Source of the DNA: Diospyros lotus
Taxonomy: Eukaryota > Streptophyta > Magnoliopsida > Ericales > Ebenaceae
Reading direction: 5' to 3'
NCBI RefSeq assembly: GCF_014633365.1
Contig: NC_068339.1
Span: forward strand, 34,295,316-34,359,315
DNA: 64,000 nt
Shown here: one piece after another, positions 39,701 through 47,292 of the stretch
Numbering within the stretch: position 1 is the first letter of the stretch
How the letters are laid out: every line of letters starts with the position of its first letter
Made by a program: the position numbers and the translations under genes
The notes under the pieces: model-generated
Databases searched by the model: none
What the model was told of the DNA's origin: nothing
What the model saw: the letters and a program-made list of their open reading frames with translations, nothing else

Positions 39701-42314
39701 ATGATAAATGACAGTGTTGACCTCCTTAGCATCCGCTTGTTTCGTAGCATTAGTGGTGTTTGGTTCCTGGTTTGCCATCAAGATCTCTACCCAACTGATT
39801 CAACCGGATCAGAGAATAAAAACACCACTGCAGCTCAAAAGAAGTCACCAACAAGAACAGAAACGATGCCTGGAACTGGCTGCCAAAAAAATAACAATGC
39901 AACTGCAACTTGAAATATCGGGATTCAACAGGAACCTGGGCACGCAAAAGGGCTACTTTCAGTGAGTTGCAGCATGGTTGGAGCAGGTTGCCAGCAAGTC
40001 TGCAACAATGCCACAGTAAGCAGGAGGGCGATGGAAGCCAGAGAACAAGGAGGCCGGAGCAGAAGCAGCTGCACACAGCAGTCACTAGAAACAGCCGCAA
40101 GGTGGAAGCAGCAGGGTGCAAAGCAGGTGGTTGAACTGCAGTTGGTTCCGATCTTGCGATCTCATGACCAAATCCAGGGCACAGCAAGGCTGCTTTAACT
40201 TCATGATCTAGGCCATGACAGGGCCGCTTCAACTTCGCAATCTAGGGCATGACAGGGCTGCACCTTGTGACCGTATCTTCGGGCGGGACTATGGCTGCTT
40301 CAACATTGGGCTGATAGTTTTCTGACAGTTTTACTCAACTAGGGTAAACTACCTTGATGTGATACCATGTAAGAGATGGATGAAAAATACTCTGTATATT
40401 CATATTGCAGAGGCACATTACACTAATATATATAGTCTAGATCCTAGGATTATACTTTAAGATATTTGACTTTCCATATTTACATAGTTGACTATCCTAA
40501 GCCTTCTATATTTACAACATTGAATGCTCTAGATCTAGTTTCTATAACAATATGGAAAAGTTTCATTAGATGGTGGTGAATGAATATAATGATATGATCA
40601 TTTCTATCACATATTTGACATTGGGAAAACAACCTGTGCATGGAAATATTTTACTCTGGAAAATAATTTTCATTTAAAAAGATTTTAGAGAAGAAATAAT
40701 TCTTCAGCTTATTTTCCTATGTTTGGCATGTACTTTTTAAAAAAACTTAATGAAAACATGAAATCTGTAACAAATACATATAAAATATATACATTGGAAC
40801 AATATATTTTACATATTGTTTCGGAAAATATTTTCACTTATAAAATGCTTGACGTAAAAGATTATTCTACATAAAAAAATATTTTTCATCTTATTTCTCA
40901 ATAAGATATTTTATATAAATAATATTTTGTTTAAAAAATCCAAACACTAGAGGATCCAAACAATGTTCTGTGTATATAATTGTTATATTTGTTAAAAGTT
41001 TATATTTTGATCTCAAAACCAGAAATGACTTACCATAATATTTTTGGTAAGTCATTGTTTACATTTTGATTTAAAATGTTTTTGTTTACATAATATTTTC
41101 CTCATTTCTTGTTATCCAAATACTGGAGTGGGTAGTTTTCCAGAAAACATTTTTTACTTCAAAAGAAAAGGAGCCATAAATTATTCCTATTTTTATAATG
41201 TGTGTCATTATTGGTTAGGGTAAGGTACAGTTAATGATGATGGGTCATTGCACATACCAGTATTAATACTAATATATTTTGTTATACACACTAATTGGAA
41301 AAAGGGTCATTCTTAGTTTTAGTGCACATTTAATCGGCGAGAACTGAACAAAGTGCCCAGGATAAGGATAATTCAGACTTCTATCCCATGTGAGTTTTAC
41401 ATAGGATCAAATGCCGTACATGTACTAGGGTTTCCTTGTCCACTCCACTGTGGTCTCTTACTGGGATTCTTTCTGCAGTCCACCAAATAAATGTTACCTT
41501 GAATCCTGTAACTTCAAAACTGTTTGGAGAGGTTGACATTCAATGGTAAGGAGAGTTTCTGGCCTACTCAGGTGTATGAGAGATAGAGATCTCTTTTTTC
41601 CTAAATTTCATTTTTATTTCTTGTAATCTTAAATAATAACAGTATCTTATGTTAGGATATTAGACAATGCAAATTATTTTAAATTTTCACAAAATGCATC
41701 CTCTTATATCCAATTTTGCATACATTCCTCTAAAGGATTTCAAGAGTTCTATTGCCTAGACACAACCTCATTTCATACTTGTGTTTGGTCAGTGTCTGCT
41801 CCATGTAACATAACTCATTTTGGTTGTTAGAGTTCTTACATGATTTAACCAATTATACTTAATGGATTTCATGGCTTATTCCGGTATATTGCTTGATGGT
41901 TTTGAATATTCTGAGTATGTTCTTCAAGGATTCTAGATGCAGTTTAACTAGTTATACCCATTGGATTTCATGGCTCGTCCTGGTTTATTTTTGATCTGAT
42001 CACTTTAGGAATTCTGACGTTGCTTTTCAAGGCTTCCAGATGCATAGAGATGCTTGTTATATGTCTGAAAGAATCATTGTTAGATTTATAATGATTTTAA
42101 AATGCATGTGCAGCAATCAAGTGATCTTCACAAGCAGCGTCTCGACTTGGTGAGTGAAATTATTTGTATTTTACTTTCATCTATCTTCTTTCACGTGGTT
42201 CCAAAACCTTACCATCAACATGAATATTGCTGTCAGATACACTCAAAGGTGGAGTCTTCCAATTCAGAAGCAAATATGAGTACTGCTAAACAGATGGTTC
42301 CGAAGTCTCCATAA
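12242..42314 (+). CDS. TAF12: TAF12, TFIID subunit 12 (eight-exon gene)
   Basis: Spliced gene encoding TBP-associated factor 12, a nuclear histone-fold protein that pairs with TAF4 in TFIID (and with ADA1 in SAGA in yeast and animals) and helps RNA polymerase II initiate. The exons at 12242-12709, 13191-13391, 17203-17703, 17971-18045, 26558-26636, 33344-33408, 42114-42149 and 42237-42314 join in frame to 500 residues. Residues 1-370 are rich in Gln, Pro, Ser and Asn, with poly-Gln runs. The histone fold is about residues 375-455: helix 1 with [12 protein letters not shown], helix 2 with [18 protein letters not shown] and FACNLAKHR, then [13 protein letters not shown] and the family signature NLTVPGF. 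All introns are GT-AG. Arabidopsis has two paralogues, TAF12 and TAF12b (EER4/CKH1); I cannot say which this matches best. The first ATG of the long open exon 1 was taken as the start; it follows a GC-rich leader. The identity rests on motif recognition and is very secure; exact splice sites are inferred. Confidence 0.95.
12710..13190 (+). other. TAF12: TAF12 intron 1
   Basis: 481-bp intron from GTACGC to CTGCAG. It contains three faint repeats of about 110 bp that share an 'agaggaaaaa ... ttggtttgg/ttggattgg ... caatt' pattern (about 12740-12850, 12860-13010 and 13020-13140), ending in a T-run near the acceptor. No other feature seen. Confidence 0.8.
13191..13391 (+). CDS. TAF12: TAF12 exon 2
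   Basis: 67 codons, residues 157-223, starting [14 protein letters not shown] and ending SLPSNQ. The acceptor is CTGCAG; the donor is CAG|GTTTTA, which is weak after position +2. Phase 0 at both ends. The region contains [11 protein letters not shown] and a Gln-rich end, consistent with the disordered N-terminal half of plant TAF12. A stop lies a few codons into the following intron. Confidence 0.88.
13755..13812. repeat. AT/CATA microsatellite
   Basis: Alternating TATG, CATA and TATA words in intron 2. Low complexity; no function suggested. Confidence 0.7.
14866..14935 (-). mobile_element. 3' end of an RTE-type LINE (short fragment)
   Basis: An ACAACAACAACA run followed by sequence matching the pattern AGCCT..ATCCCACTA.GTGGGGT, the same 3' terminus that closes the RTE LINE at 35368 on the minus strand. 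This looks like a heavily 5'-truncated insertion of the same family. No target duplication was identified. Confidence 0.5.
15318..15627. mobile_element. Harbinger/Tourist-like MITE
   Basis: 310-bp non-coding element with imperfect inverted ends: GGGGCTGTTCTTTTTG at the left, and a right end whose reverse complement reads GGCCTTGTTATCTTTG. It is flanked on both sides by TAA (15315-15317 and 15628-15630), the 3-bp target duplication typical of PIF/Harbinger elements. The interior is rich in 'gttttgaaa'-type words with no ORF. Class is inferred from target duplication and end sequence. Confidence 0.65.
15631..17202 (+). other. TAF12 intron 2, right part
   Basis: Intron sequence without a recognised gene. 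It contains a GC-richer patch at about 16905-17075 that lies between two direct repeats of about 35 bp (16791-16825 and 17119-17154). The intron ends in a pyrimidine tract and TTCTAG at 17202, with a second in-frame AG at 17211. Confidence 0.55.
17203..17703 (+). CDS. TAF12: TAF12 exon 3
   Basis: 167 codons, residues 224-390. It starts [12 protein letters not shown] if the acceptor is TTCTAG, or GQNVPRASF if the acceptor is CTACAG at 17211; both keep the frame. It encodes a long Gln-rich stretch ([15 protein letters not shown]), then a Gly/Ser/Thr linker, and ends in the first part of histone-fold helix 1 ([16 protein letters not shown]). The donor CAG|GTCCCC is weak. Retention of intron 3 would add 13 residues and a stop, giving a protein without the histone fold. 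Confidence 0.93.
17971..18045 (+). CDS. TAF12: TAF12 exon 4 (histone fold)
   Basis: 25 codons, residues 391-415, [20 protein letters not shown] followed by NFVDS. This is the loop 1 / helix 2 start of the TAF12 histone fold. The acceptor is a clear CTTTCAG and the donor is TCG|GTGAGG. The acidic and hydrophobic spacing fits the family consensus. Confidence 0.95.
18046..18640 (+). other. TAF12 intron 4, left end
   Basis: AT-rich intron sequence; nothing recognised. A LINE fragment appears to start near its right edge. Confidence 0.5.
18868..20449. mobile_element. Non-autonomous hAT element
   Basis: 1582-bp element with terminal inverted repeats TAGGGTTGGCAA and TTGCCATCCCTA (one mismatch), the form typical of plant hAT ends. 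ATGACA lies directly outside both ends (18862-18867 and 20450-20455); an 8-bp duplication that has since mutated would fit. Both subterminal regions are packed with short words such as GGTTTGGTTT, TTCGGTT and their complements, as in hAT transposase-binding regions. The centre (about 19555-20205) is a purine-biased GAGCGAGAG-type tract. No transposase is encoded, so movement would need a helper. Confidence 0.85.
19555..20205. repeat. Purine-rich GAGCGAG-type low-complexity tract
   Basis: About 650 bp with nearly all purine on the + strand, built from irregular GAGCGAG, GAGAGAG and GAGGGCGAG words. The reverse strand is open in two frames as Ser/Leu/Ala/Arg-rich polypeptides, but these reflect the composition and not a gene. 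It forms the interior of the hAT element. Confidence 0.85.
21020..21620 (+). mobile_element. Possible solo LTR (TGTCAA...TTGACA)
   Basis: A segment starting TGTCAACGATTG and ending GGACTTGACA, with a TATA-like 'gtatataattgg' at about 21272 and a CT-rich stretch near the right end, as in an LTR. No clear 5-bp target duplication was found, so this is tentative. Confidence 0.35.
21775..23287 (-). pseudogene. Ty1/copia remnant, RT-RNase H part
   Basis: Minus-strand fragment of copia pol. The 5' side (23240-23020) has the RT entry region ([30 protein letters not shown]). 22898-22464 carries RT core ([18 protein letters not shown], then [12 protein letters not shown], a VNVDD in place of the usual YVDD, and [15 protein letters not shown]). 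22533-21790 is RNase H ([20 protein letters not shown], then the KHIEIDRHF region). It is broken into at least four frames. On its upstream side it is cut at 23287 exactly where a TGTAACATC LTR-like sequence starts, which looks like a later insertion. A 3' LTR may begin near 21774 (TGTTTGACTAG on the minus strand). Confidence 0.85.
23288..24460 (+). mobile_element. LTR-like segment with 5S-rRNA-like sequence
   Basis: Starts TGTAACATCTCGCATCGAG, a common plant LTR start, directly at the break in the copia remnant. At 23350-23415 it contains a region resembling the reverse complement of 5S rRNA (ACTTCCCAGG, TCATCCATCC, AAGCATGCTTAAC). LTRs carrying 5S-derived sequence are known from Cassandra-type TRIMs and some other plant LTR elements. 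Further right, the 13-bp inverted repeat TTGAGTCACTCAA occurs at about 24029, 24127 and 24279. The right end is not defined. Confidence 0.45.
24471..25631 (+). pseudogene. Ty1/copia remnant: gag joined to RNase H
   Basis: Sense-strand copia fragment. 24471-25020 is gag ([30 protein letters not shown], a [15 protein letters not shown] tail in another frame). At about 25030 it passes directly into RNase H ([67 protein letters not shown]). Protease, integrase and RT are missing, so an internal deletion has joined the two ends. A polypurine tract precedes the LTR at 25632. Several stops and frameshifts are present. Confidence 0.85.
25632..25832 (+). mobile_element. 3' LTR of the copia remnant
   Basis: 201 bp, beginning TGTAGAAAATATG and ending AATTCTACA, so the ends are inverted (TGTAGAA/TTCTACA). 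It directly follows the polypurine tract CGAGGGGGAG. No matching 5' LTR was seen upstream of the gag fragment, suggesting 5' loss or replacement. Confidence 0.8.
25833..26557 (+). other. TAF12 intron 4, right end
   Basis: Intron sequence with no recognised element, ending at acceptor ATTGCAG (26557). Confidence 0.6.
26558..26636 (+). CDS. TAF12: TAF12 exon 5 (histone fold)
   Basis: 79 nt encoding residues 416-441 plus one base of the next codon: [20 protein letters not shown] then DLLLHL. This is the core of histone-fold helix 2 and the start of helix 3. The acceptor is TTGCAG and the donor CTAG|GTTTGT. A diverged copy of this exon and its following intron lies at 59668. Confidence 0.95.
26637..27605 (+). 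other. TAF12 intron 5, original left part
   Basis: Intron sequence with a second copy at 59736-60394, so it is old native intron and not transposon. It contains the SINE insertion at 27113-27410. The homology stops at about 27605, where the truncated copia element begins. Confidence 0.75.
27113..27410 (-). mobile_element. tRNA-type SINE
   Basis: About 298 bp between imperfect direct repeats TTGCACTACGATCTTT (27097-27112) and TTGCACTATAAATCTTT (27411-27427). Read on the minus strand it starts CCACCGTGGTGGTTACCC and contains GGGTTCGAACTT (27345-27356), matching a pol III B box (GGTTCGANNC), about 55 bp from the start. A weak A-box-like GTGGTGGTTACC lies near the start. The paralogous intron copy at 59736-60394 lacks this segment. 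Family not named. Confidence 0.7.
27606..29742 (-). pseudogene. Ty1/copia element, gag to integrase, 3'-truncated
   Basis: Antisense copia. Gag lies at 29788-28985 ([30 protein letters not shown]). A CCHC knuckle follows at about 28790 ([14 protein letters not shown]). Protease is at about 28420 with [12 protein letters not shown], where the usual DSG catalytic triplet reads DLG. The pre-integrase region has [13 protein letters not shown], and the start of integrase has [12 protein letters not shown] and [18 protein letters not shown]. Coding stops at about 27610 in integrase, where native intron begins; RT, RNase H and the 3' LTR are gone. Frames are broken by stops. Confidence 0.9.
29743..29999 (-). 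mobile_element. 5' LTR of the truncated copia element
   Basis: 257 bp; on the minus strand it begins TGTTAAAATATCC and ends TTCCCAACA. It is followed by the primer-binding site TGGTATCAGAGC, which pairs with initiator tRNA-Met (29731-29742). The outer edge (29999) falls inside the gypsy gag sequence next to it. Confidence 0.85.
30000..31168 (-). pseudogene. Ty3/gypsy gag fragment
   Basis: Antisense gag of a Ty3/gypsy element. The retrotransposon-gag domain is at 30823-30256 ([49 protein letters not shown], then the [19 protein letters not shown] segment). A zinc-knuckle region ends at about 30000 ([20 protein letters not shown]). It is cut at 29999/30000 by the copia 5' LTR. Primer-binding sequence TGGTATCAGAGTGAC lies at 31151-31165. 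No pol remains. Confidence 0.85.
31169..31495 (-). mobile_element. 5' LTR of the gypsy fragment
   Basis: LTR inferred from the adjoining primer-binding site. On the minus strand it ends GGTTCTATCA at 31169. The outer boundary, near 31495 where copia gag coding resumes, is approximate. Confidence 0.55.
31496..32485 (-). pseudogene. Ty1/copia gag fragment
   Basis: Antisense copia gag starting [19 protein letters not shown] at 32379 and open for 214 codons. Features are [39 protein letters not shown] and [20 protein letters not shown], typical of the UBN2-type copia gag. After a frameshift it enters a zinc-knuckle region ([13 protein letters not shown]). It is cut at about 31495 by the gypsy LTR. 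A primer-binding site (TGGTATCAGAGC) lies between the LTR and gag. Confidence 0.88.
32486..32769 (-). mobile_element. 5' LTR of the copia gag fragment
   Basis: About 284 bp; on the minus strand it begins TGTTAGGTACTTTGC and ends ATATCCAACA, two bases before the primer-binding site. The outer boundary was chosen by the TGTTAGG start. Confidence 0.65.
32770..33343 (+). other. TAF12 intron 5, right end
   Basis: Intron sequence with no recognised element, ending at acceptor ACGCAG (33343). Confidence 0.6.
33344..33408 (+). CDS. TAF12: TAF12 exon 6
   Basis: 65 nt, completing the split codon (Glu 442) and encoding [20 protein letters not shown] then Q to residue 463. NLTVPGF is the hallmark motif after the TAF12 histone fold. 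The acceptor is ACGCAG and the donor CAG|GTAAGC, a strong site. Confidence 0.95.
33409..33800 (+). other. TAF12 intron 6, left end
   Basis: Short AT-rich stretch of intron before the copia remnant; nothing recognised. Confidence 0.5.
33801..40367 (-). pseudogene. Ty1/copia element, gag to start of RT, 3'-truncated, with nested LINE
   Basis: Antisense copia interrupted by an RTE LINE at 35368-38529. Gag at 39781-39071 ([40 protein letters not shown]); zinc knuckle at about 38950 reads [14 protein letters not shown], with the second Cys replaced by Tyr. Protease at about 38680 reads [13 protein letters not shown], where the catalytic DSG is DSD. On the far side of the LINE come integrase ([40 protein letters not shown]) and the RT entry ([28 protein letters not shown]). 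Coding ends at about 33805. RT core, RNase H and the 3' LTR are missing. Confidence 0.88.
35368..38529 (-). mobile_element. RTE-type LINE, near full length, inactive
   Basis: 3162-bp antisense LINE. TTAG(G/A)TAAGCATAAAACA, 18 bp with one mismatch, flanks it at 35350-35367 and 38530-38547. Endonuclease lies first (about 38245-37600): [14 protein letters not shown] and CLQETRW in one frame, then [14 protein letters not shown] and [13 protein letters not shown]. Reverse transcriptase follows (about 36870-35405): [59 protein letters not shown] with the catalytic DD intact, and [12 protein letters not shown]. It ends after VADPT with a GTT-repeat tail instead of poly(A), as in RTE elements. Several stops and frameshifts make it inactive. 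Confidence 0.92.
40368..40549 (-). mobile_element. 5' LTR of the intron-6 copia element
   Basis: 182 bp; on the minus strand it begins TGTTATAGAAACTAG and ends CATCTCTTACA, followed at once by the primer-binding sequence TGGTATCACATCAAGG. Confidence 0.8.
40550..42113 (+). other. TAF12 intron 6, right part
   Basis: AT-rich intron. Words such as 'ggaaaatattttcactt' and 'tttttccagaaaacatttttt' at about 40620-41180 recall MITE interiors, but no clean inverted ends were found. It ends at acceptor GTGCAG (42113). Confidence 0.45.
42114..42149 (+). CDS. TAF12: TAF12 exon 7
   Basis: 36 nt, 12 codons, residues 464-475, [12 protein letters not shown]. It lies between acceptor GTGCAG and donor TTG|GTGAGT. 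The SSDLHK.RL pattern matches the region after the histone fold in plant TAF12. The exon keeps the frame, so skipping it would not shift the reading frame. Confidence 0.9.
42237..42314 (+). CDS. TAF12: TAF12 exon 8 (C-terminus)
   Basis: 25 codons plus TAA, residues 476-500. It begins [20 protein letters not shown] and ends VPKSP. The STAKQM segment corresponds to the conserved C-terminal tail of plant TAF12. The acceptor is TGTCAG after an 87-bp intron 7 (42150-42236). Confidence 0.9.
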   Translation: MHSKVESSNSEANMSTAKQMVPKSP

Positions 42315-42950
42315 ATTGTGACTTAGGATAATGTGACTATTATTTATATGGTATCTGATAAAAATATAGAGAGGTCTGAAATCTCCATAAATAGTTTAAT
42401 AATGCTTTGGAATGAAAGAACAATCTCTTTATCCTGACAGAATGGTAATCAGATTGCAGAGTTCCAAATTGTCGTTGATTATAGGATCCGTTGTTTATTT
42501 GGGATGTCACAATATAATATTTTGGTTGCATGAGGCCCTAGGTTTCTAATAGGGGTTTAAAGAAGAAGAGTTGTTATTGGGTTCATTTCAGATTGAAGTT
42601 TGGAGAGTAACTGACAGTGGAGTAGCTCCTGTAAGGTTCTTTGCCAGTGTCTTGGAGATGAGCCCTGAATCCTTCTTTATTCTATTTATCTCTAGTTCTT
42701 TGCTTTATGGAGCTGTTTTATCTGTTTTCTTTGATGATGGGGTGGTGTGCTTCCTAAAATTGTTTCATATTCGATCTGGGGCTTTGAGTGGGTAGAAGAA
42801 AAACTGTAAGATGTTTTGATTCACATGTCTTGCTTCTGTCACTCCATGTCAAAACCGTACAGTTCTGTTGGCCTATTTGTGTTTCTACTTCGCTTTTGAA
42901 TTTAAAAATAATAAATATTTATAAATAAAGCTGTTTTTGAAAATTTTAAT
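42315..42950 (+). other. TAF12: TAF12 3' untranslated region (probable)
   Basis: Sequence after the TAA, with AATAAA signals at 42910-42915 and 42924-42929 followed by a T-rich stretch. A pyrimidine tract and TTTCAG at about 42585-42590 could be the acceptor of a 3' UTR intron. The extent is inferred. Confidence 0.45.
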
Positions 42951-45660
42951 TTTCTTATTGTAACTAGTTGTGAAGCTATTAGTTTTTTTTTTTAGGCTTT
43001 ATTCTGCCATAACAAATATAGCATTTACATTGATGGAAGGGGACATTTCAATCTCTCCCTGGCTGTCATATTTATCTTTGCAATTGTGGTCTCTCTCTCT
43101 CTCTGTGTGTGTGTGTGTTTTCAACGGTATCCAAGTTAATTAGAACCGTTATTGAATTTGTCTTCAATTCAATTGCCACCTAACCTTCATGTTTTCGTGG
43201 AAAGTTGGTTGGCGTTGGCACAATCTTTCAAGATTGGCAGTCTACCAAATAGTACAAAACTAAGTTTCCTCTCTCTGCCACTACTCTTTATCTCCAACCC
43301 CTTTGCTTCAGTAACGTTATCTTTTTTTTTTTTGTGCATCTAATGGTGCAATTATTTGTACTTCTTCATTCCAAAGCTACAATTAGTACATCATTATGAG
43401 AAACTTTTTGTGCATACATAATATATAAGTTCTGTAGTTTTTTTATTAGGTTTTCAACTTATGGAAACACAGTTATTAGATGTTCAACTTTCTTTTTGCA
43501 TAATGGTACAAATATCTTCTTAACACATACATATCACAATGCAGTATTAGTTTTCTTTTTTAGGTTCAATTCCTGTTATTATTTTTATAATCTCCTACTC
43601 TAAAGTGTGGATTTTCAAAGGAAACAAGCAAGTGAGCTGTGAGAGATGCTATGCATAGAAATCCGTTCTAAGAATATGAAAGAAGTGCTGCTGCATCCAA
43701 TTCTGAATTCTGATTTTACAGGCAATATTCACAAGTAAACTTAGTTTAAAATTTAAATGCCCTCAAGTCTGAACTGTACAAACTAATAGTAAATCTTACA
43801 AAAGGACAATTATAGGTCAGGCAAATTATTCAAAATAGGAAAATAATAATGGTAAGGAGTTTGTTTTGACTGAAAGATCACAGGTTCAAGTTATGGAATC
43901 AAATCTTTTTATAAAGTAAGGATGAGGTAATGTACAAAGGTAACCCACGCAAAGCGGGGAGCCTTATGCATTAGGATGCCGCTTTCTTGTACAAAAAATG
44001 TCATATTGAGATAATGTGACCTTATGATTCTAATAATTATGAGGCACTCTAACAACTTTTTATTTCTCAATAAATAAATAGAATTTGAATTACTATAGTT
44101 GTCTTCTATATAAAGATTCACTTATACTTTGGACATCATTTTTCTCACATTTAATGTTGATCCAAGAGAACATAAATGAGTGATGTGGTCATAAAATATA
44201 CATTGCCATTGCAACGTGTATATGGAAATTGTCTGTGAAGTCCCATTTGAGTGTGGATAAAATACTCTATTTAGATCACCTTGTTAGTGATAAGCATCAA
44301 CGAAGTTCTCTTTACTGGAGATAACCCATAGAAAAATTCGATGACTAGTATGATGAGGTCAAAATTGAATACCAATGATGAGCTGTCACATGGGCTAAAA
44401 AAGGACATGCTAGATAAATGGCCCATAAATGTCCCATTCATAATTTGAGTGGATAGTTTTGTTTGACATGAGTAAGAACCTAATTGTGTCTGATACTTAC
44501 TTAAGCGGAAAGGGAGCTATGTTTGACATGAGCATTGAGGTATTCAACATGGCTGGATGACAAGATTATCGACCCTCTTGAAAAACGAATGGTTGATAAG
44601 ATAGAGAAGCTTTCTCAAGGTGGCGTGATCAGACCTTAAAGTACAAGGTTTACCATGTATCCTTTGGAGGGTTACCAAATAATGACAAAAGGGTGTGTAT
44701 CCTCTTGAGGGAAGCCATACAATGACAAAAATCTCTATACTTGGAGAAGACTATAATTGGCCTGAAGTAAACAAGTTTGAGGGGATCGATTGTGATTAAT
44801 GAGACATGCAGGCTTAATCAAATCAGTTGGAGCAAAGATTAGGGGAAAGGAGCATCTTTGTTGCCTCAACTACTTGGTCAAACTTCCTTTCATATACAAG
44901 ATCATGGGGAGGACATATCTGATATGGATGCTTTTATTGGAAGGCATTATCAAAAAAGGAAATCAACAGCAGTGAATCCATAGTGATTGCTTGCCAATTA
45001 AAAGTTTATTTTTGATTCCTTTCTTGTTTTATTTTGATAGCCAAGATCCTAAATCAGATCCTATAATTTAGGATCTGTTTTTCCTTAGTAATTAGCTGCA
45101 TGTTATTTATGATTTATCTTTCCATTGTTATTGAGCTGCCTATATAAAGGGCTTTAATATGAAATAAGAGGGGGATATCTATTCTCTCGAAAGAAATTAG
45201 TTTCTCTTAGGAGGGGGCTCTGTCAAGGACGAGTATGCCTTCACCAATTCACCGTAGCTCCAAAAAAAGATTCTCTCGTGTCTAGACCTGTGACTAGATC
45301 CTACGCCAAGGCACATAACAATATCCTCTAAATTCACGTTCCCTTAGTTGGATCAATATGACAAGACTATTGATCTAGTCAACCACCACAATTACTATAG
45401 GAACATTGTTAAAGGTGCAATCAGTGCAATGATGGTTACAGACTTCTTCCTAACCGTAAAAAAGGGGGCAAGGGAGTAATTAAAGGCCTTGAAGTGTAGG
45501 AGCATCCATAATTTCAAGGAGCTAACAAACTAATGACTGGTAACGTTCATAAGCAACAAGAACCAACAAAATATGCTAATTTCTATATGTGGTCAAATAC
45601 CAATTGATGTAGAACCAACAAGGAACAAGAGCAAGAACAAAGAATTCAGCAAAGAAAAAT
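42951..45660. other. Intergenic stretch
   Basis: No gene supported. A CT repeat running into a TG repeat lies at about 43090-43120. At 45000-45240 there is an LTR-like piece with a TATATAAAG box at about 45141, but no matching ends were found. Confidence 0.4.
43088..43120. repeat. (CT)n(GT)n microsatellite
   Basis: A CT run followed directly by a GT run, about 33 bp in all. Confidence 0.85.
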
Positions 45661-45667
45661 CAATGTC

Positions 45668-46668
45668 AAATTAATTAGAGTCCTTAACTAAAATAGTATT
45701 ATTTGATTAAAAAATTACCAAAATAATATTGGGTTGAAACTATAGACTGAATAAGATTGGGGTCCCACAGTCAGCATGTCACACAAGTAAGGTTGCTTGC
45801 ATGATAGTGAGCAAGCAGAAAACGCTCTTAGTAAGAGGGTTTTTCCTTTTGCTTAAAAATGCTCTTGCCAGAGCCTCTTTGTCTATGGGTTAAAAAGGGT
45901 CTTGCCAGGAGAGTTTTTAAGTACAATTAAAAAAAAAAACTTAAAAAAATTAACCATTTCATGCAGCATATAAGAGTCGAATGAGTGACATGTCAACTTA
46001 AAGGATAAAGCCCAAAATAAAGCCATCCAAACAATGATGACTTTGTAGTAAAATGTTACAAAATAATTAATTTACCCCATCATTGTCATATGTCAATTAT
46101 AACATGGATCACTTACTCAGTTCATTGTGGGCCTTTCCATAGTAGATTTGCAGTGGTTTTCTCCAATGTTCATGTATCATGATAGTGGAAAAATCAGGAA
46201 TAAAGGCCAAAACAAGCATTTTGTTGGCAAAAGGACTGCCCCCAAATGGCCTGTGGCTGTTTGCAGTGCATAGATTTCATCAAGGCACATGAAATCCACA
46301 CAAAGATTGCAAAATGGACCACTGAGGGAAACGTTATGCTCTTTTGATTTTACTGTTTGACACTTGAATTTCCTGTGTTAAAAAAACCCTTTTGCCAAGA
46401 GTGTTTATTGGCCGGTCTATAAATGCTCTTGCCAAGATCATTTATTGCCACCTATACTCTCCTTCCATACTTAGATTTCTTCTTTGAGGTGTAGTTGTTT
46501 TCTTAAAAGTGCTATTGGCAAGAGCCACGCAAGCATCCCTCCTTGCATGGCATGTTGACTGGTGGCCTCTATACTATTCCAATAAATAGCTTTAACCTAG
46601 TACTAGTACGGTAATTTTTTTTAAAATAATATTATTTTAGTGAAAAACTCAATTAATAATTAAATTTG
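45668..46668. mobile_element. Long-inverted-repeat element (MULE-like, non-autonomous)
   Basis: About 1 kb with imperfect inverted arms of roughly 160 bp (45668-45830 and 46510-46668). Matching stretches include CTAAAATAGTATTATTT / CTAAAATAATATTATTT and CAGTCAGCATGTC / CAGTCAACATGCC, read inward from each side. Words of the form GCTCTTGCCA(A/G) recur inside. No ORF. A Mutator-like origin is inferred from arm length only; no 9-bp target duplication was recognised. Confidence 0.6.
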
Positions 46669-47292
46669 TATTGGAGGATACATCCAAAGATATTGTATAT
46701 ATTATTGATCCTTTAGGAAATATGAGATATTTCTCTATTTAGGAATCTAGATAATGGAAACACAATAGAAAGATTAACTAGGAAAGAAATAAACAAAATA
46801 TGCTAATTTCTATATTTGCTCCTTGAGTAATATCACCCAAAATACTTGCTACCATGCCCTCCATCATACATCTTCAGATTGTTAGAAAACCAGAACTGAA
46901 ACTAGTTAAGACACTCAATGACGCCTCTCGAAAATAGTATTGGCCGTCTCCAACTATGCAAAGGATCTGAAACTCTATCTTTAGGATTTAACTCAGCTCG
47001 GATTTATCATGTTCCCTTTTCGTTTTTCACACTGATGGAAACCTAGCACGTCTCAACCTCAAATTTGGATCCCCAATATGGAAAAGCATTTTGACTGTCT
47101 TTGTTATGTGTGTGTGTGTATATATGCTATCTTAAGTCAGCCTCCTTGTATATAAGTGAGCTATTAAATGTCATGTGTATATGCATGCATCTGCTTACTA
47201 TTCAATGATACATGTACCTAGACAATGCCCTCATATAATGCGTTTTTGAGATGCAAATAACCTATACAATACAAAGGGGGCACAGGATAAGG
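46669..47292. other. Intergenic stretch
   Basis: Nothing recognised apart from a short TG/TA repeat at about 47108-47126. Confidence 0.4.

Noticed and set aside
39750..40232. 160-codon ORF upstream of the intron-6 copia gag, with its reverse-strand counterparts
   Set aside because: It lies in the leader between LTR and gag and overlaps the gag start in a different frame; no family resemblance. Probably leader sequence.
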